A DNA stretch of 64,000 bases, taken from positions 95,422,170-95,486,169 of the forward strand of contig NC_134834.1 of the NCBI RefSeq assembly GCF_004210375.1, read 5' to 3'. A program made the translations under genes and the position numbers. Of the stretch, positions 45,901 through 57,900 are shown piece by piece. The notes below the pieces were generated by a model. The model was not told the origin of the DNA, did no database searches, and saw only the letters and a list, made by a program, of their open reading frames with translations. Origin of the DNA: Tachypleus tridentatus. Its lineage: Eukaryota > Arthropoda > Merostomata > Xiphosura > Limulidae. Numbering within the stretch: position 1 is the stretch's first letter; each line of letters begins with the position of its first letter.

Positions 45901-48856
45901 CGCCCAATATGGATAATTAGGACTTCAACATCTCACATGTAGTAACAGGTTGACTTAATAAAATTTTCCACATAGATTTGAAAAAAAGTTCTTTGAAAGC
46001 TCTCCTCTGTACAGATGTTAACAATGAACATCAAGAACTATAACAGTAAAATAGATTAATTTCAAGGAAACATAATAATTTAAAATAGGAACGAATATTC
46101 ACGTGGGAACGTATATTCTGTAGCATCCAAAGCTTAATTGTCATGTACTATTGCAGCAAAATTAATATTAACTTTGACCAAAGCAAACTCTCTACTGTAG
46201 CTAATATTAAATAATGTAATAATAAATTACTGCAATAATAAATATTATTCTCACGTCCTAGTACAAATTATTATATGCAAACAGCAAAATGAAATGGAGT
46301 CTTTGTTTTTACTGTGATTCCTAATGATCATTTCTCCACAACAAGCGTACTCAGGTGTACCAAAAAATGGTTGATCCGGTGATCAAAACGTTGTACTTGT
46401 TCTAAAAACAAATCTAGTTTGCTGTAAAAACTGTAAAATGTAACGTAATATAATTAAATCAGTTATGTATACAACAATAGTTTTCTTGTTGAAGGGATTT
46501 TCGCAATATTATTGTATGTAATTATTCGTATGTTCATAATTATAATATAATATGGAACAAGTCTGTTGAGTTAACTAATACGTATAACAATGAGTATCTT
46601 ACTTGGTAAATTATCGAAAACGTATGGAATGACACCTCCTGCCCAGAGCTGGTTATCATTAACAAGGGCACCTCTTTCCTATTGTAAAAAAAAATGCGAC
46701 GTATTATAAGAACATTCAAACAAAAGATGTTCTGACATAAAGAATTTCGTTCGTTGTTTCAATGTTATAGAAACGCTTGTTGACCCATAACTATTATTTC
46801 AATTTTATTAAATGTTTGTTTTTAACCCATGTTAAACTTCTGCAACGTTAATAACTTGTAAAAGTTGATAAAGTATCACTGAAGTAAAAAGTAATATATC
46901 CTGAAAAAGGATATATATATGATAAACTAATTCAGAGGTGTACTTAAATCAGAGGTAATACACTTGGCGATAATTATTTACACTGGTTCGATTTGAGAAT
47001 CTAACCACAACAACAACAACATCTAATCGTTATAGTTAAAATCAGATGAATAAAAGAACTAACACTAACTAAAGTAAGAAGTTGGTTGCGGTAACAACTT
47101 ACAACAAAATTCAAACTTAAGCAAAGGATAATGACACAGTTCGAACACAAAGTACGGACTAAAAACACTAGTCATTTGCAATTATTTTTCTTGCCTATAT
47201 GTCGTGACAAAAGACTCGACATCAGATACGAATAAATTACCAGCAAAAAAAAAAAAAAATGTTTATTTCCTTAGAAGGAGGATTTTCAAAATATATGTGA
47301 ATATAATCAAGCAATATTTAAAGGCGTTAACCAATGAGTATAATTGTTTTTTTTTTGGTTTTTTTTTTAATTCGCGCAAAGCTATACAAGAGCTATCTAC
47401 GCTAGCCGTCCCAAATTTAGGAGTGTAAGACTAGACTCACTAGAGGGAAGATAGCTAATCATCATCGCCCATCGTCAACTCTTGGGCTACTCTTTTACTA
47501 ACGAATAGGTTGACCGCTCATTGTAGCTCCCCACGGCTGAAAGAGCGAGCATGTTTGGTGTGACGGGGATTAGAACCCGTGACCCTCAGATTAGGAGTCG
47601 AGTGCCTTAACCATCTGGCCAGGGTATAACTAACCTGCCCGAATTGACGAAGATACTGTTTGAAGTAAATATAATTTTTATTCGCTCATTGATATGCTAA
47701 TGAGTTTATTTAATAAACAATTGAAGAATGTGACTTCTGCTGTTATTAAATGTAACAGCTGTTTCATAAAATTGAAAAGCTAAATTTCAGTCATGATGAA
47801 TTGAAAGTTTTATCGTAATTTATAATCGTTTAGTTCTATGAGGCATCTTCAGTTATGTGCGATCAGATCATAGCGTTAGAAACACAAAAATTGTAATATG
47901 TGAATCGTTATTTATAATGAACAGGAGAAATAATTTGAGGGTCCAGCATGGCCACGTGGATTAAGGCGTTCGACGCGTAATCCGAGGTTCGAAGGTTCGA
48001 ATCCCCGTCGCACTAAAATAGCTCGCCCTTTCAGCCTTGGGGGCGTCATAATGTAACGGTCAATCTCGCTATTCGTTGGTAAAAAAGTAGCTCAAGAATT
48101 GGCCTTGGATGGTGATGACTAGCTGACTTCCCTCTAGTCTTACACTGCAAAATTAGGGACGGCTAGCACAGATAGCTGTCGAGTAGCTTTGCGCGAAATT
48201 CAAAAAATCAAATCAAACTATTTGAGAATGTTGTTACACATCATTGAAGATTCTAAAGAAATATAATTTTCACATATTCATAACTTAGAGAGTATAAAAT
48301 GTATTATTCCAAAATAAACCGTTCGTGTTTTACGCAGGTATTTCAAGGTATTGTTAGAACAACATGACTAAGTTTAGTACTGTTAAAAATGACTCTGAAT
48401 ATCTGTAACTTAATTATAAACATAAGTAACTTTAAAACTTTATCGAATTTCTTGATATTGTAGTTGATCATATAAAATAAATGTTTATTAATTACTAATG
48501 AGATAAGTTCGAAATTTTATCGAGATAACTTGAGAGCTTGGTAAGTTTTTGAAAAGGTAACCTTACTTCTGCATTTTTGACCCCCATAATGTCACCTTCA
48601 AAAAGGTCAGGATTTTGCATGGGTAGGTCTCCGAGGTTAATGACTCCTAAAAGAATACAAAACAGAATAATAATTCTATATAGTTTAATGAGAATGTTCA
48701 CATTAAATTAAAGGCCTGTGATGTTAGAACTGACAAAAAATTGTTTCACAATGACTAGCTGTGCTGAAGAAAAATGTTTGAATAACAAAACAATGATAAA
48801 AAATTACCTGCCGAGGCCGTGACGACGACCGTGAGAGTAAGGAATAAGGCATTCAT
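42693..48856 (-). CDS. Astacin-like zinc metallopeptidase, copy 1 (6 exons)
   Basis: Secreted M12A endopeptidase of 239 residues; all six exons join in frame (720 nt). Exons: 48808-48856, 48567-48646, 46603-46678, 45645-45759, 43607-43785, 42693-42913. Residues 1-16 are a signal peptide ([16 protein letters not shown]). The short propeptide carries the aspartate-switch motif FEGD (32-35), whose Asp caps the zinc in zymogens. The mature chain probably starts after R45 ([12 protein letters not shown]). The zinc site is [13 protein letters not shown] (136-148; E137 catalytic) and the Met-turn SIMLY (190-194) supplies the Tyr ligand. Cys 87, 108, 128 and 239 fit the family pairs 87-239 and 108-128. 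There is no EGF, CUB or MAM tail, so it is a minimal astacin, typical of digestive or secreted arthropod enzymes; its exact substrate is unknown. It looks intact. Confidence 0.95.
43170..43292 (-). mobile_element. Second-family SINE, degenerate (unit 1)
   Basis: Minus-strand copy in astacin copy 1 intron 5 (ttaagcacagaggcacacaa ... accagtggg). Counterparts at 55442-55558 and 62645-62765. Confidence 0.55.
43350..43546 (+). mobile_element. tRNA-Thr-like SINE in astacin copy 1 intron 5
   Basis: Head ggtccttgcatggataagtg and B box ggttcgaatcc; body shortened after ctagctgcctta. Counterparts at 55617-55806 and 62822-63010. Confidence 0.85.
43607..43785 (-). CDS. Astacin copy 1, exon 5 (zinc site)
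   Basis: Begins [19 protein letters not shown], then [20 protein letters not shown], then [20 protein letters not shown]. Holds C108, C128, all three zinc-binding histidines and the catalytic glutamate. Donor G|GTGAGT. Confidence 0.95.
44150..44386 (+). mobile_element. tRNA-Thr-like SINE in astacin copy 1 intron 4, 5' truncated
   Basis: Begins within the tRNA-like head (gagggtcgtgagttcgaatc) and runs to gcgaaattcaaaac. Counterparts at 56415-56651 and 63617-63855. Confidence 0.88.
44918..45035 (+). mobile_element. Second-family SINE in astacin copy 1 intron 4
   Basis: Starts ccccagtggcacagcaattt, B-box-like region aaccgagttttgatacc, ends tagatttgtgcttac. Counterpart at 57180-57298. Confidence 0.6.
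45645..45759 (-). CDS. Astacin copy 1, exon 4
   Basis: [20 protein letters not shown], then [18 protein letters not shown]. Carries the first structural cysteine (C87 in TCLRF). Acceptor AATAG, donor GG|GTAAGG. Confidence 0.92.
46603..46678 (-). CDS. Astacin copy 1, exon 3 (mature N-terminus)
   Basis: [20 protein letters not shown], then FDNLP. The W-x-GGVIPYV stretch is the conserved start of astacin catalytic domains. Donor A|GTAAGA, phase 1 out. Confidence 0.92.
47346..47622 (-). mobile_element. tRNA-Thr-like SINE in astacin copy 1 intron 2 (minus)
   Basis: Poly-T side at the left, head (ccttaaccatctggcc on plus) at the right. Counterpart at 59611-59893. Confidence 0.88.
47938..48212 (+). 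mobile_element. tRNA-Thr-like SINE in astacin copy 1 intron 2 (plus)
   Basis: Full-length, head ggtccagcatggccacgtgg and tail caaaaaatcaaatcaaac. Counterpart at 60204-60479. Opposite in orientation to the SINE about 300 bp away. Confidence 0.9.
48567..48646 (-). CDS. Astacin copy 1, exon 2 (propeptide)
   Basis: [20 protein letters not shown], then MGVKNAE. FEGD is the astacin aspartate-switch motif. Acceptor TTTTAG, donor GAA|GTAAGG; phase 1 in, phase 0 out. Confidence 0.92.
48808..48856 (-). CDS. Astacin copy 1, exon 1 (signal peptide)
   Basis: Start ATG at 48856; encodes a 16-residue hydrophobic leader and the first base of codon 17. Donor GCAG|GTAATT. Preceded by a TATA-like box at 48929-48936. 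Confidence 0.9.
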
Positions 48857-48928
48857 TTTTTAAAATTTACTAGCCTCGACACCAGTGTCCAGAACAAAAG
48901 AAAATGAGACTCCTCAGCGCTGTTAGCG

Positions 48929-48936
48929 TATTTAAA
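48929..48936 (-). promoter_or_regulatory. TATA-like box of astacin copy 1
   Basis: TTTAAATA on the minus strand, 73-80 bp upstream of the ATG, with an initiator-like CTCATTT about 25-30 bp downstream. The same sequence and spacing precede copy 2 (61194-61201). Confidence 0.6.
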
Positions 48937-49002
48937 GACCCCAGAGCCTGACTTTTGTCTTCTATGGGAACCTTACATCAGGTCAGGCGGATATTTCTTT
49001 TC

Positions 49003-49478
49003 TTATCATGAAGATAAAAAAAAAAGATTATAACATATCCGTGTTTGCTTTCACGTGAAGTTTATCTGATAAGAAGTTGATAGAAAAGAAAGTCACATTT
49101 CTTGCAGATGTCAGGTTTTCAAAGACAAAAAAATGGCAGAATTCCTTAGTCGAAATATCAATTTCATATAATAAAATATACCATAAGGTTCCGTGCTATT
49201 TGTAATGAAGTTAAATATACAGACAGCTACACCAAACCACAATAAGCTGTTTTGCATACATATCAGCTTGTACATGTCTTTATTGTAAATGTTACTTTTA
49301 ATGTCAATAAATGAACAACACTCATATTTTGGAGTCCACTCTTACAGTGGTAAAATTTAAAACTATTAAATGTTTTTAACATGACTTATGAATAACAGTT
49401 ACGTCAAATAATAACTCCAGAATTATCACAAACATGTAATTTTAACTGCAAAATAACTGAAAGAGGAAGTAAAAGTGT
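49003..49478. other. Upstream flank of astacin copy 1, not present in copy 2
   Basis: The two units align up to about 49002/61267; from here unit 1 is unique. No gene seen. Confidence 0.6.
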
Positions 49479-49759
49479 TGGTCCGGCATGGCCAAGCGTG
49501 TTGAGGCATTCGACTCGTAATCCGAGGGTCGCGGGTTCGAATTCCCATCACACCAAACATGCTCGCTCTTTCAGCCGTGTGGACGTTATAATGTGACAGT
49601 CAATCCCACTATTCGTTAGTAAAAGAGTAGCCCAAGAGTTGGCGATGGGTAGTGATGACTAGCTGCTTTCCCTCTAGTCTTACACTGCTAAATTAGAGAC
49701 GGCTAGCGCAGATAGCCCTCGAGTAGCTTTGCTCGAAATAAAAAAAACAAACAAACAAA
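49479..49759 (+). mobile_element. tRNA-Thr-like SINE, full-length, perfect 12-bp TSD
   Basis: Target-site duplication aagtaaaagtgt at 49467-49478 and 49760-49771. Head ggtccggcatggccaagcgt, tail aaaaaacaaacaaacaaa. A good type copy for the family. Confidence 0.94.
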
Positions 49760-50279
49760 TAAGTAAAAGTGTAATAATCTGATGCTTCATAGTAAACTGT
49801 AAATCCAGTGTCTGTAGATTAACTGTGTATTTGTTTTAAATTTGTTTGAATAATGAGAGTCTGTCTTCGTTTAGATGTAACTAACGACATATTAGTTGCA
49901 ATATCAGTAATATACATTACCAACGTGAAGTTTCACTATATTTCTAAGAGTCTTAATCGATTATTTGTATCAGCATCGTTTATTCATTTAGAATCTGTTA
50001 GCAAAAGTACCCATGCCTAGATTGATGATTCTTTCGTTGGCTTCACGTGGATAGCGGGACAGTGAGCGTGTGCTTCGTTCGCTGTTACTAACAAGAAATG
50101 TTTGCGAAATTGTACAAATGAAAGGTAATGGTTAAAGTAATGGCTTGAGAATCCCTTTGAGGCACACGCAAGAAGTCGCCAGATACTTCTGAAATAATTA
50201 AATGGAGAAAAAAACTGAAAATTTATTGCTACGGCCAAAGATCCAGAAATACAGATGGCGCTAACCTTCCCTAATGTAA

Positions 50280-50478
50280 AACTTGAGGAAGGATAGCTTC
50301 TCATCACTATCCGCCGTCAGCTATTGGGCTACTTATTTATCAAGCGAATAGTGAGATTGACCATAAATTATAACACCGCCTCTGTTGAAAGATAGAGAAT
50401 GTTTGATATAAGGAGGGTTAGAACCCGCAAACCTCCGAGTATGAGTCAAGCGCCTTCACCCTCTGGCCATGACTGGGT
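50280..50478 (-). mobile_element. tRNA-Thr-like SINE, diverged and truncated
   Basis: Body and head recognisable (tattgggctacttatttatc ... ggttagaacccgcaaacctc); more diverged than the other copies, so probably older. Confidence 0.75.
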
Positions 50479-50689
50479 CAGTAGAGTTAGACGAAAGGCG
50501 TTGTATTATAATCTAGATTTCCTTGCCAGACAGAGTCAGTATTTTCCTGAATGTAAAGTAAGATTTTACAAATATTTCGTAATCTAGAAGTATACTATAC
50601 TCAATCCTCTTAAAACAAATAATTCCAAAATTAAATGTATTTTCATACCTTCTTCGAAACAGAAAATACGTTTTCGGACTAACAACACT

Positions 50690-50937
50690 AAATTCTGGAG
50701 TTCGATTCCCCGTGATGAACAAAGCAAATAACTCAATGTGGTTTTGCTCCACAGTAAATAATGTCATGCATATTATCGGTTATATGAATTAATATAAAAC
50801 AAATTTATTTTTCAAAGAAAACTCCCATGACTGGTACTGCGGTAAGTCTACGGATTTACAAAGATCAGAGGCTCGATTTTCCTTGGTGGACTCGGCAAAT
50901 AGCCAGATGCGGCTTTGCTATAAGAAAAACACAAAAA
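50690..50937 (+). mobile_element. Two second-family SINE fragments
   Basis: A 3' fragment at 50690-50757 (gttcgattccccgtgatgaa ... ggttttgctccacag) and a fuller copy at 50826-50937 (gactggtactgcggtaagtc ... ggctttgctataagaaaaac). Confidence 0.65.
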
Positions 50938-50954
50938 TACAAAAATCACAATGA

Positions 50955-51158
50955 ACACAAACATGCTCTCCCTTTCAGCCCTGGGGGCTTTATAAAGTGA
51001 CGATCAATCCCACTGTTCGTTGGTAAAAGAGCTGCCCAAGAGTTGGCGGTGGGTGATGATGACTAACTGCCTTCCCTCTAATCTTACACTGCTAAATTAG
51101 GGACGGCTAGCACAGATAGCCCACGTATAGCTTTGAGCGAAATTCAAACAAACCTTCC
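50955..51158 (+). mobile_element. tRNA-Thr-like SINE, head missing
   Basis: Starts at acaaacatgctctcc just after the tRNA-like part and ends gagcgaaattcaaacaaac. Confidence 0.85.
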
Positions 51159-51567
51159 TTCAGATTTTGTTTTTATTATTATTATATATATATATATATT
51201 TTTTTTCAATTGTCAAGCGTACATATATATTGTACACGAGGGTCACAGTAACCCGCACTTACTCAGGGTCCTTTCAGGGTAATGTCCATGCATGATCTGT
51301 ACATACACTTGGTGCAAATAAAAATTTCTCTTACAGTTCCATAGATTATTTGCACTTTCATCAGTTAGACATTAACTAGAAAACGTTTACATAAAAATTT
51401 CTTAACTAATGTGGAGTCTAGTTGATAGGTGGCCTTTTGTTATTATTTTTTACATATTTATTTGTACTTAGAAATTATATATTCACTGGTAAAAGGTGCT
51501 TAGGTCTATCATCATAATGTAAACAATACCTGTCAAGTTCGAGCACTAGTCATTTTTTCTCCAATTT

Positions 51568-51858
51568 TTGTCTGTTTTGTTTGTTTGTTTTGGAATTTCG
51601 CACAAAGCTACTCGAGGGCTATCTGTGCTAGCCGTCCCTAATTTAGTAGTGTAAGACTAAAGGGAAGGCAGCTAGTTATCACCACCCACCGCCATCTCTT
51701 GGGCTACTCTTTTACCAACGAACAGTGGGATTGACCGTCACATTATAACGCCCCCACAGCTGAAAGGGCGAGTATGTTTAATGTGACGGAGATTCGAAAC
51801 CGCGACCCTTAGATTATGAGTCGTGTGCATTAACCATTTATTCATGCCAGGTCTATTA
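51568..51858 (-). mobile_element. tRNA-Thr-like SINE at the left border of astacin unit 2
   Basis: Counterpart of 39733-39996. The two astacin units are alignable to the right of this SINE but not to its left. Confidence 0.87.
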
Positions 51859-51906
51859 TTAATTAATTCAAAATTATTGTTTTTAACTCAGAGGTCTTTT
51901 ACTTAT

Positions 51907-52024
51907 GTCACCCGCTGGTATAGCGGTAAGTCTACGGGCTTACAACGCTAAAATCATGGGTTCGATTTCCTTCGGTGAACTCAGCAGAGAGCCCTATGTG
52001 GCTTTGCTATAAGAAAACACACAC
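51907..52024 (+). mobile_element. Second-family SINE, uninterrupted reference copy
   Basis: cacccgctggtatagcggta ... gggttcgatttccttcggtg ... gtggctttgctataagaaaa. A tRNA-like head with B box and a characteristic tail; the cleanest copy in the window. Confidence 0.75.
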
Positions 52025-52331
52025 TTCTATTTACATTATAACAAAGCAATAATGAAATAATTATCAACCGTTTTACAAACTAAAAGTAGTTAAAAATGAA
52101 ATTTTTGATTATTTTATTTAAAAAAAAAATTAAATCTTGAAAATACAGTTGCGCTTTGCAATGATATTCAAACATTACTATATCTGAAGTTCTAAAATGT
52201 CTGGATTCTGGGGTGAAACAAAATCCTGCATCTATGTTCATAGTATTTCTGTTAGGAAATGCAATTCTACTTTGTGTTATTTGTCGACGTGTGCAGAAAA
52301 TTCAACGGTTATAAAACGAGAATTATTCGGT

Positions 52332-52911
52332 GTAGGTATGTTTTATCATATCTTAATATACTTATTATTAACAGGAGTTAAATCAACTTTACTGTTAATG
52401 TGTGTGTTTTAATAGCAAAGCCACATTGGGGTATCTGATGAGCCCATCGAGAGGAATCGAACTCCTGATTTTAGTGTTGTAAATCCGAAGACATACTACT
52501 GTACTAGCGGAATGCGTTTCTGTTAATCTACAGAAAAATTAAGAGATGTAGTTATCATTATCCACTGTCCATATTAAATAGTTCTGGTCGTAACAATCAT
52601 TAGTGAGGCCAACCCGGATGAAAATCAAAGACAGGCAAGAAAACTACAATCAAAATAGGCGCATCTTAGTGGCAGAGCGGTGCGATTGCGAACCTACAAC
52701 GCAAGAAACCGGGATTCGATACCCGTGGTGGGAAGAGAATTGCGCTTTGTTTTCAGTTTAGGCCTTATAGCGAGCTCTTGTGGGTATATTTGTTCGACTG
52801 CGTCTAGGAAACTTTATAATTAGGTATAAGATGCACTATATGTACATCTTCAAGCGTGAATGAAATGCAAAATTGTATTTTGTAGTTTTCGCTATGATTT
52901 GTTATGTATTA
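52332..52911. other. 580-bp segment present in unit 2, replaced by (TTTG)n in unit 1
   Basis: Unit 1 has a 22-bp TTTG-rich stretch (40625-40646) at this place. The segment contains second-family SINE pieces (minus, 52402-52513; plus, 52659-52800) and no gene. Confidence 0.75.
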
Positions 52912-53266
52912 AATTCTAGTCCGAGTAAATATAATATCTGCAACTTATGGACTGAAATTAATACGTACTAAAATTCCCTGAATCTGTTTGAGTGACTGAC
53001 CTTACCGCGTAATTCCTGCACTGCGTTACACAGCTGTATCGTAACAACAGAGACAGGATAAATAACACATCTTGTAAATTGAATTCTATAGCTATTGGAT
53101 CAGCCTATTTGAACTTTTAATGGGAAAAGAGAAGTATTTAGAGTTATAGACACAACTGTGATATCCAATAAAGTAACGAGTTTTTCCACATACGCTTGAC
53201 TTGTTTTGAATATATTATTTTAAAATAGTTGGATTGTGTATTGTACGCTTATTGCTCGAATTCATC

Positions 53267-53427
53267 GCCATTAAATCACAGACACTTACTACAAATAATC
53301 CAAGCCCGTATACATAAAACTCTGACAAATTTCGGCAATAAATATTTTATATTATTGGTTAACTGTAGACATTGCAAAATTAAATATGTGGGGGAAACTA
53401 GGTGATGATTAAAAGGCATCATGAATT
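53267..53427 (+). repeat. 161-bp Penelope-like repeat, unit 2
   Basis: Counterpart of 41002-41162; the only copy in unit 2. Confidence 0.65.
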
Positions 53428-54253
53428 GATATAAGTCTTCTAATAAAAATAAATATTAAAGTTTCCTCTACAAGCACATCCGCATTCTTTTGAAAATTTT
53501 CACACTCAACCCGTAGAATTAATACAACATAATGAATTCTAAAGTTTACGCAATAATCCTTTGAAACAGAAGGCTACTAAATAAAATCTTTAAATGTAAT
53601 TTCTCCTGCAGAATTAACGACCATGTTAGAAATGTTTCCAAATTAAAGCTTTTAATTTGAAAATAATTCATATCTTTCTCAGAGATTACACGTTAATCCA
53701 ATTAGTTCACGGACGTAAATACAGGACAAGCAATATTCATTCACTTAAAGATTCACTTACGAACTCTAAACTTCATATTGTCTGACATTTATATAAAATA
53801 ACCTAAAAACAAATGATCATTACGTTTGATGAGCAATTTAAATCAGTTGTTATTTGTTTCTTGTCATCAGTTTTATTTTACGAACGTAAAGATGAAGTTT
53901 ATCCTATAAATCCAGTTGTTGGCAGACGTATTGAAGTAATTAATAGAGTTAAATTTATAGCTACAGACTTATTTACGAAAGTGGTTAAATAACACTTGTA
54001 AAACTTGATACCTATGATTAGCTATTCTAGTATAAATGGCATTAATAATAGAACGACTTATTATAATAACGTGGCAGATAACATAAAGAAACAGGAGGGG
54101 TACTCAGGAGAGCACATATATCCGGTGACATACGTAAACACAGAAATGAAAATATAACTTCTGTCAACTTCTGGGGCGGAGAGAATGAGAAACTGCATGA
54201 TATTTCATCATCTTGTTTCTAATTTAATTTATTTCTGAACGATTATTTTTCAG

Positions 54254-54501
54254 GCCCGGCATGGCCAAGTGGGTTAAGTTTCGAATCCCGGTCGCAGTAA
54301 ACATGCCCAACCTTTCAGCCGGGGAGGGCGTTATAATGTGATGTTCAATCCCATTATTCGTTGGTAAGAGAGTAGTCCAAGAGTTGGCGGTGGGTGGTGA
54401 TGACTAGCTGCCTTCCATCTCAGTCTTACACTGCTAAATTAGGGACGGCTAGCGCAGATAGCCCCCCGAGTAGCTTTGCGCGAAATTTAAAACAAACAAA
54501 C
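54254..54501 (+). mobile_element. tRNA-Thr-like SINE with shortened head (unit 2)
   Basis: Counterpart of 41989-42236, nearly identical. Confidence 0.9.
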
Positions 54502-54735
54502 AATTACTGTCGCTTAATCTATCGGTAAATTATTTAAAGCAATGTACTAATGTATGTGTTCCTTTTTGGTCCATACATACTTGGTTATCAAGGATGTTGG
54601 AAAAATATACTACGTGATTTTGACTTAATTTGTTGCTCATCAAACAATCTATACATTGCTTACGAATGTTCATAAAGAAGTGAAAATACGCTCAAGGTGA
54701 TGAAAGTACAATGTTTTCAAGGAAAATAAGACAGT

Positions 54736-54741
54736 TTTATT
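54736..54741 (-). terminator. Poly(A) signal of astacin copy 2
   Basis: AATAAA on the minus strand, same position relative to the stop codon as in copy 1. Confidence 0.6.
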
Positions 54742-54957
54742 TAATCAAAAATAAGTACAAGAAATGAACTTAGAATAACTTGTAATTTCAGTGAAGTTTC
54801 GACGCTTCAGTTGTAACTTTGTACTTGTTACTAACACAGTACATATAATTTAAATAGTATACTTTTAGCTTATTAGATCACTTGTGAAACAGTAGTAAAA
54901 TTCATGCGTTTCTTCCAATTATTAAACACATCTTTGTTTAGAAGTCAGTATTTCATT

Positions 54958-57900
54958 TTAACACTTATAGAGCATCTTGATACGCTTTATGTCGTTTTGA
55001 CTGAAACCTGGCTTATCATAAACTTCTTTCAGAAATTTTCCACTTTTGGCTATCATTGTTTTCGAGATTTTGTCCTTTGAGAATGACTTTTCACCGTACA
55101 ACATAATTGAATCGTAATCGAAGTCAGTTAATAATCTGTTTTGATCTTCTCTGAGTTTTACAAACTGACTATCCATACCTAGAAAAAAGTAGAGAAAACA
55201 ATAAAGTTCAGTTTTATTGTACAGCTGCCACGCTAAAAATTAGAGCTTTTTCAATTTTGAGTACATTTCAGATATTTGTTGTCATAAATTAGGATAACAT
55301 GTGTTTTACAAGTACATGATCTGAATTATAGCTATTACGGTCTGGCGTAGCAAAAATAAACTCGCGTTATTTATATTTAAATTTTACCAATATTATTCTA
55401 TATTTTGATAAAACATGTGAAATACCAGTACGAGGTTTGCTTGGTTACTGTTAAGCACAAAGGCACACAACGAGTTGTCTGTACTTTGGCCACCACGCAT
55501 ATTGAAACCCATATTTTTGTTGTTGTAAATCTGCAGACACGCTGTTGACCAGTGGGATAGTATAAAATTCGTAAAAAAAAGTTACTTACATGAGGAAAGT
55601 TAATTCAATTTCATTAAAATTGGGTCCTTGCATGGATAAGTGGACAAGGCACTTAACTGAGAGTCGCGGGTTCGAATCCCAGTCACACCAAACATGCTCT
55701 CCCTTTCATATGTGGGGGCGTTATAATGTTATAGTCAATCACACTATTCGTTGGTGGAGTAGTAGCTCAAGAGGTGGCAGTTGGTGGTGACGACTAGCTG
55801 CCTTATCTTTTTGCTGACTGTAGCTAACACACCGATTTTTACACGTTTACCAAAGGAAATATTCAAACTCACCAGCCTGAATATTATTCCACATGATAAT
55901 TAAGTAGTCATCACGGTCAGATCTGTTCTGTTCATGCCAGAAACCTACAGCGTGACCCAACTCATGAACAATGGTTCCAATATATTCACATCCTGTTCCC
56001 AGCGACAGCTCCTGCGCTCCTATGTGGGCATTTCCAAGATAGGAGTAACACCTGCAGTAAATAAAAATATTGCTAAGGTTTGTGTTTGACGTTCTCTAAA
56101 GTCTTTCTAAAACAAAGCGAAATTCAGAGAGGAATAAGTTACAAAAATGTAGACACGAAGGAAGAATAATAGATAATAACTAAACACCTTTTAACACACT
56201 TTTGACAGATACGTATATAATATTTGTTCCCTTTGGTTTCACTGAATAACACCTTTAAAATATAAAGTACACATAGAATATCAATATCTGTTTCTGAATC
56301 ACCGTAATGTTATAAAAATAAATCATTCACTACCGTTTTAAGAATACTTAAAAATTGATCAAAATGCTCGGTTAACAGTAATGAATTATAACTAATTAGT
56401 TTAAACTCTTTCACAGGGTAATACAAGGGTCGTGAGTTCGAATCCCGATCGCACCAAAACGTGCTCGCCCTTTCAGCCGTGGGGACGTTATATGTGACGG
56501 TCAATCCCACTATTCATTGGTAAAAGAGTAGCCCAAAAGTTGGCGGTGGGTGGTGATGACTAGCTGCCTTCCCTCTTGTCTTACACTGCTAAATTAGGGA
56601 CGGCTAGCGCAGATAGCCCTGGTGTAGCTTTGAGCGAAATTCAAAACAAAAATCATATTTCACGGGATAACTATTGTAATGAAACAAAGATAGTTGTGGT
56701 AAGGCACAAACAACTTCTTTCTTCTTTCAGCTGATGAATGAAAACATTTCAGTTAGTTTGTTAATAGTTGTTGTTGTAATGTGCTACTGTTGCTTTTAAA
56801 ATGGTTAAAACTGTTTAAAGTTTGTTGGTCAAGGTGTAGTCTGTTTAAGTCTTGTCCTAGGAGCTCGTATGGCTTATTTTTGTTTCGAAATCAAGCAGCT
56901 CTGTTTGTAAATATTAAAACAAGTAGTCGTTGTCAAGAAATGTAAGTTATTTAATGAGTTTAAACAGTTTATTTGCAGAAACTAACATATTTTAAAGTAC
57001 TTAAGTTGCCATTTCTCTGAAACTAATTGTGTTTTGTGCACACTTTATCGTATACGCAATGTCTCAAGCGACTATTTTAGTTCAGAAAGATTTGGTTATT
57101 ATATTTTACCATTAGTTTTCAACAAATCAATATCTTGGCTGCAAATTTAAACATGTTTTAATGTTTTTTATTAACGATGCAGCCCCAGTGGCACAGCAAT
57201 TTGTCTGCTGACTTGCCACGTTAGAAACCGAGTTTTGATACCTGTTATGGGCAGAGCACGTATAGCCCTTTGTGTAGCTTTGTGGTTACTTACAAAAAAA
57301 CAGAATTAATAATGGATAAGAAGTCCTGGTATTGTTTCGATACATTTTCTAACATAACAAAAAACATTAGATATAATACCAACTTTCGAATTGCATTATT
57401 TACTATTTCTTTGTTTATATTTTAGAGTAGAGCGACAGTACGAGTTCTTTTATTCTGTCTTAGAGAATCGTAACCAAGATTTTATGAAGGCAAGACCCCC
57501 AAAGTTGGTGACAACCAATCGTTAAGCCTCCCCTATTCTAAATTATATACTTCACGTTTACACTCGTACATCTGTGTGAAGTGAGCCATTTCTATATTGC
57601 CTTATTACTTAATATTGTTTGGTATTCGATTGTATCCTAACATAAGTCCTAAGGTGTTGGTGTTACGAACAAAAATCAAATTTGTAAGTTATGAATTAAT
57701 CGATTTCTTACCCAGATTCATTTATGAGCCCTAATTTGCAATTTTTATGTTTTAATACATCTATCACATTAAACTGTCTCATGATATCAGTACCAAGTAA
57801 TTCAGTAATAGAAATTATTTTGAATTTCTGTTATTATTGAAAAACTGAAATGTATATATTTTTTTATTCATATAAACTGAAACCATAGTTTACAATTCTA

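Noticed and set aside
47204-47428. A 74-codon open frame repeated at 59469-59693
   Set aside because: It is intron 2 of the astacin genes running into a SINE; duplicated with the unit and without coding features.
50017-50307. A 96-codon minus-strand frame with hydrophobic stretches
   Set aside because: Its start overlaps a diverged SINE and the rest has no recognisable domain.
52197-52412. A 71-codon plus-strand frame (MSGFWGETKSC...)
   Set aside because: The unit 1 counterpart near 40490 loses the frame after the 580-bp difference; no motif, no splice context.
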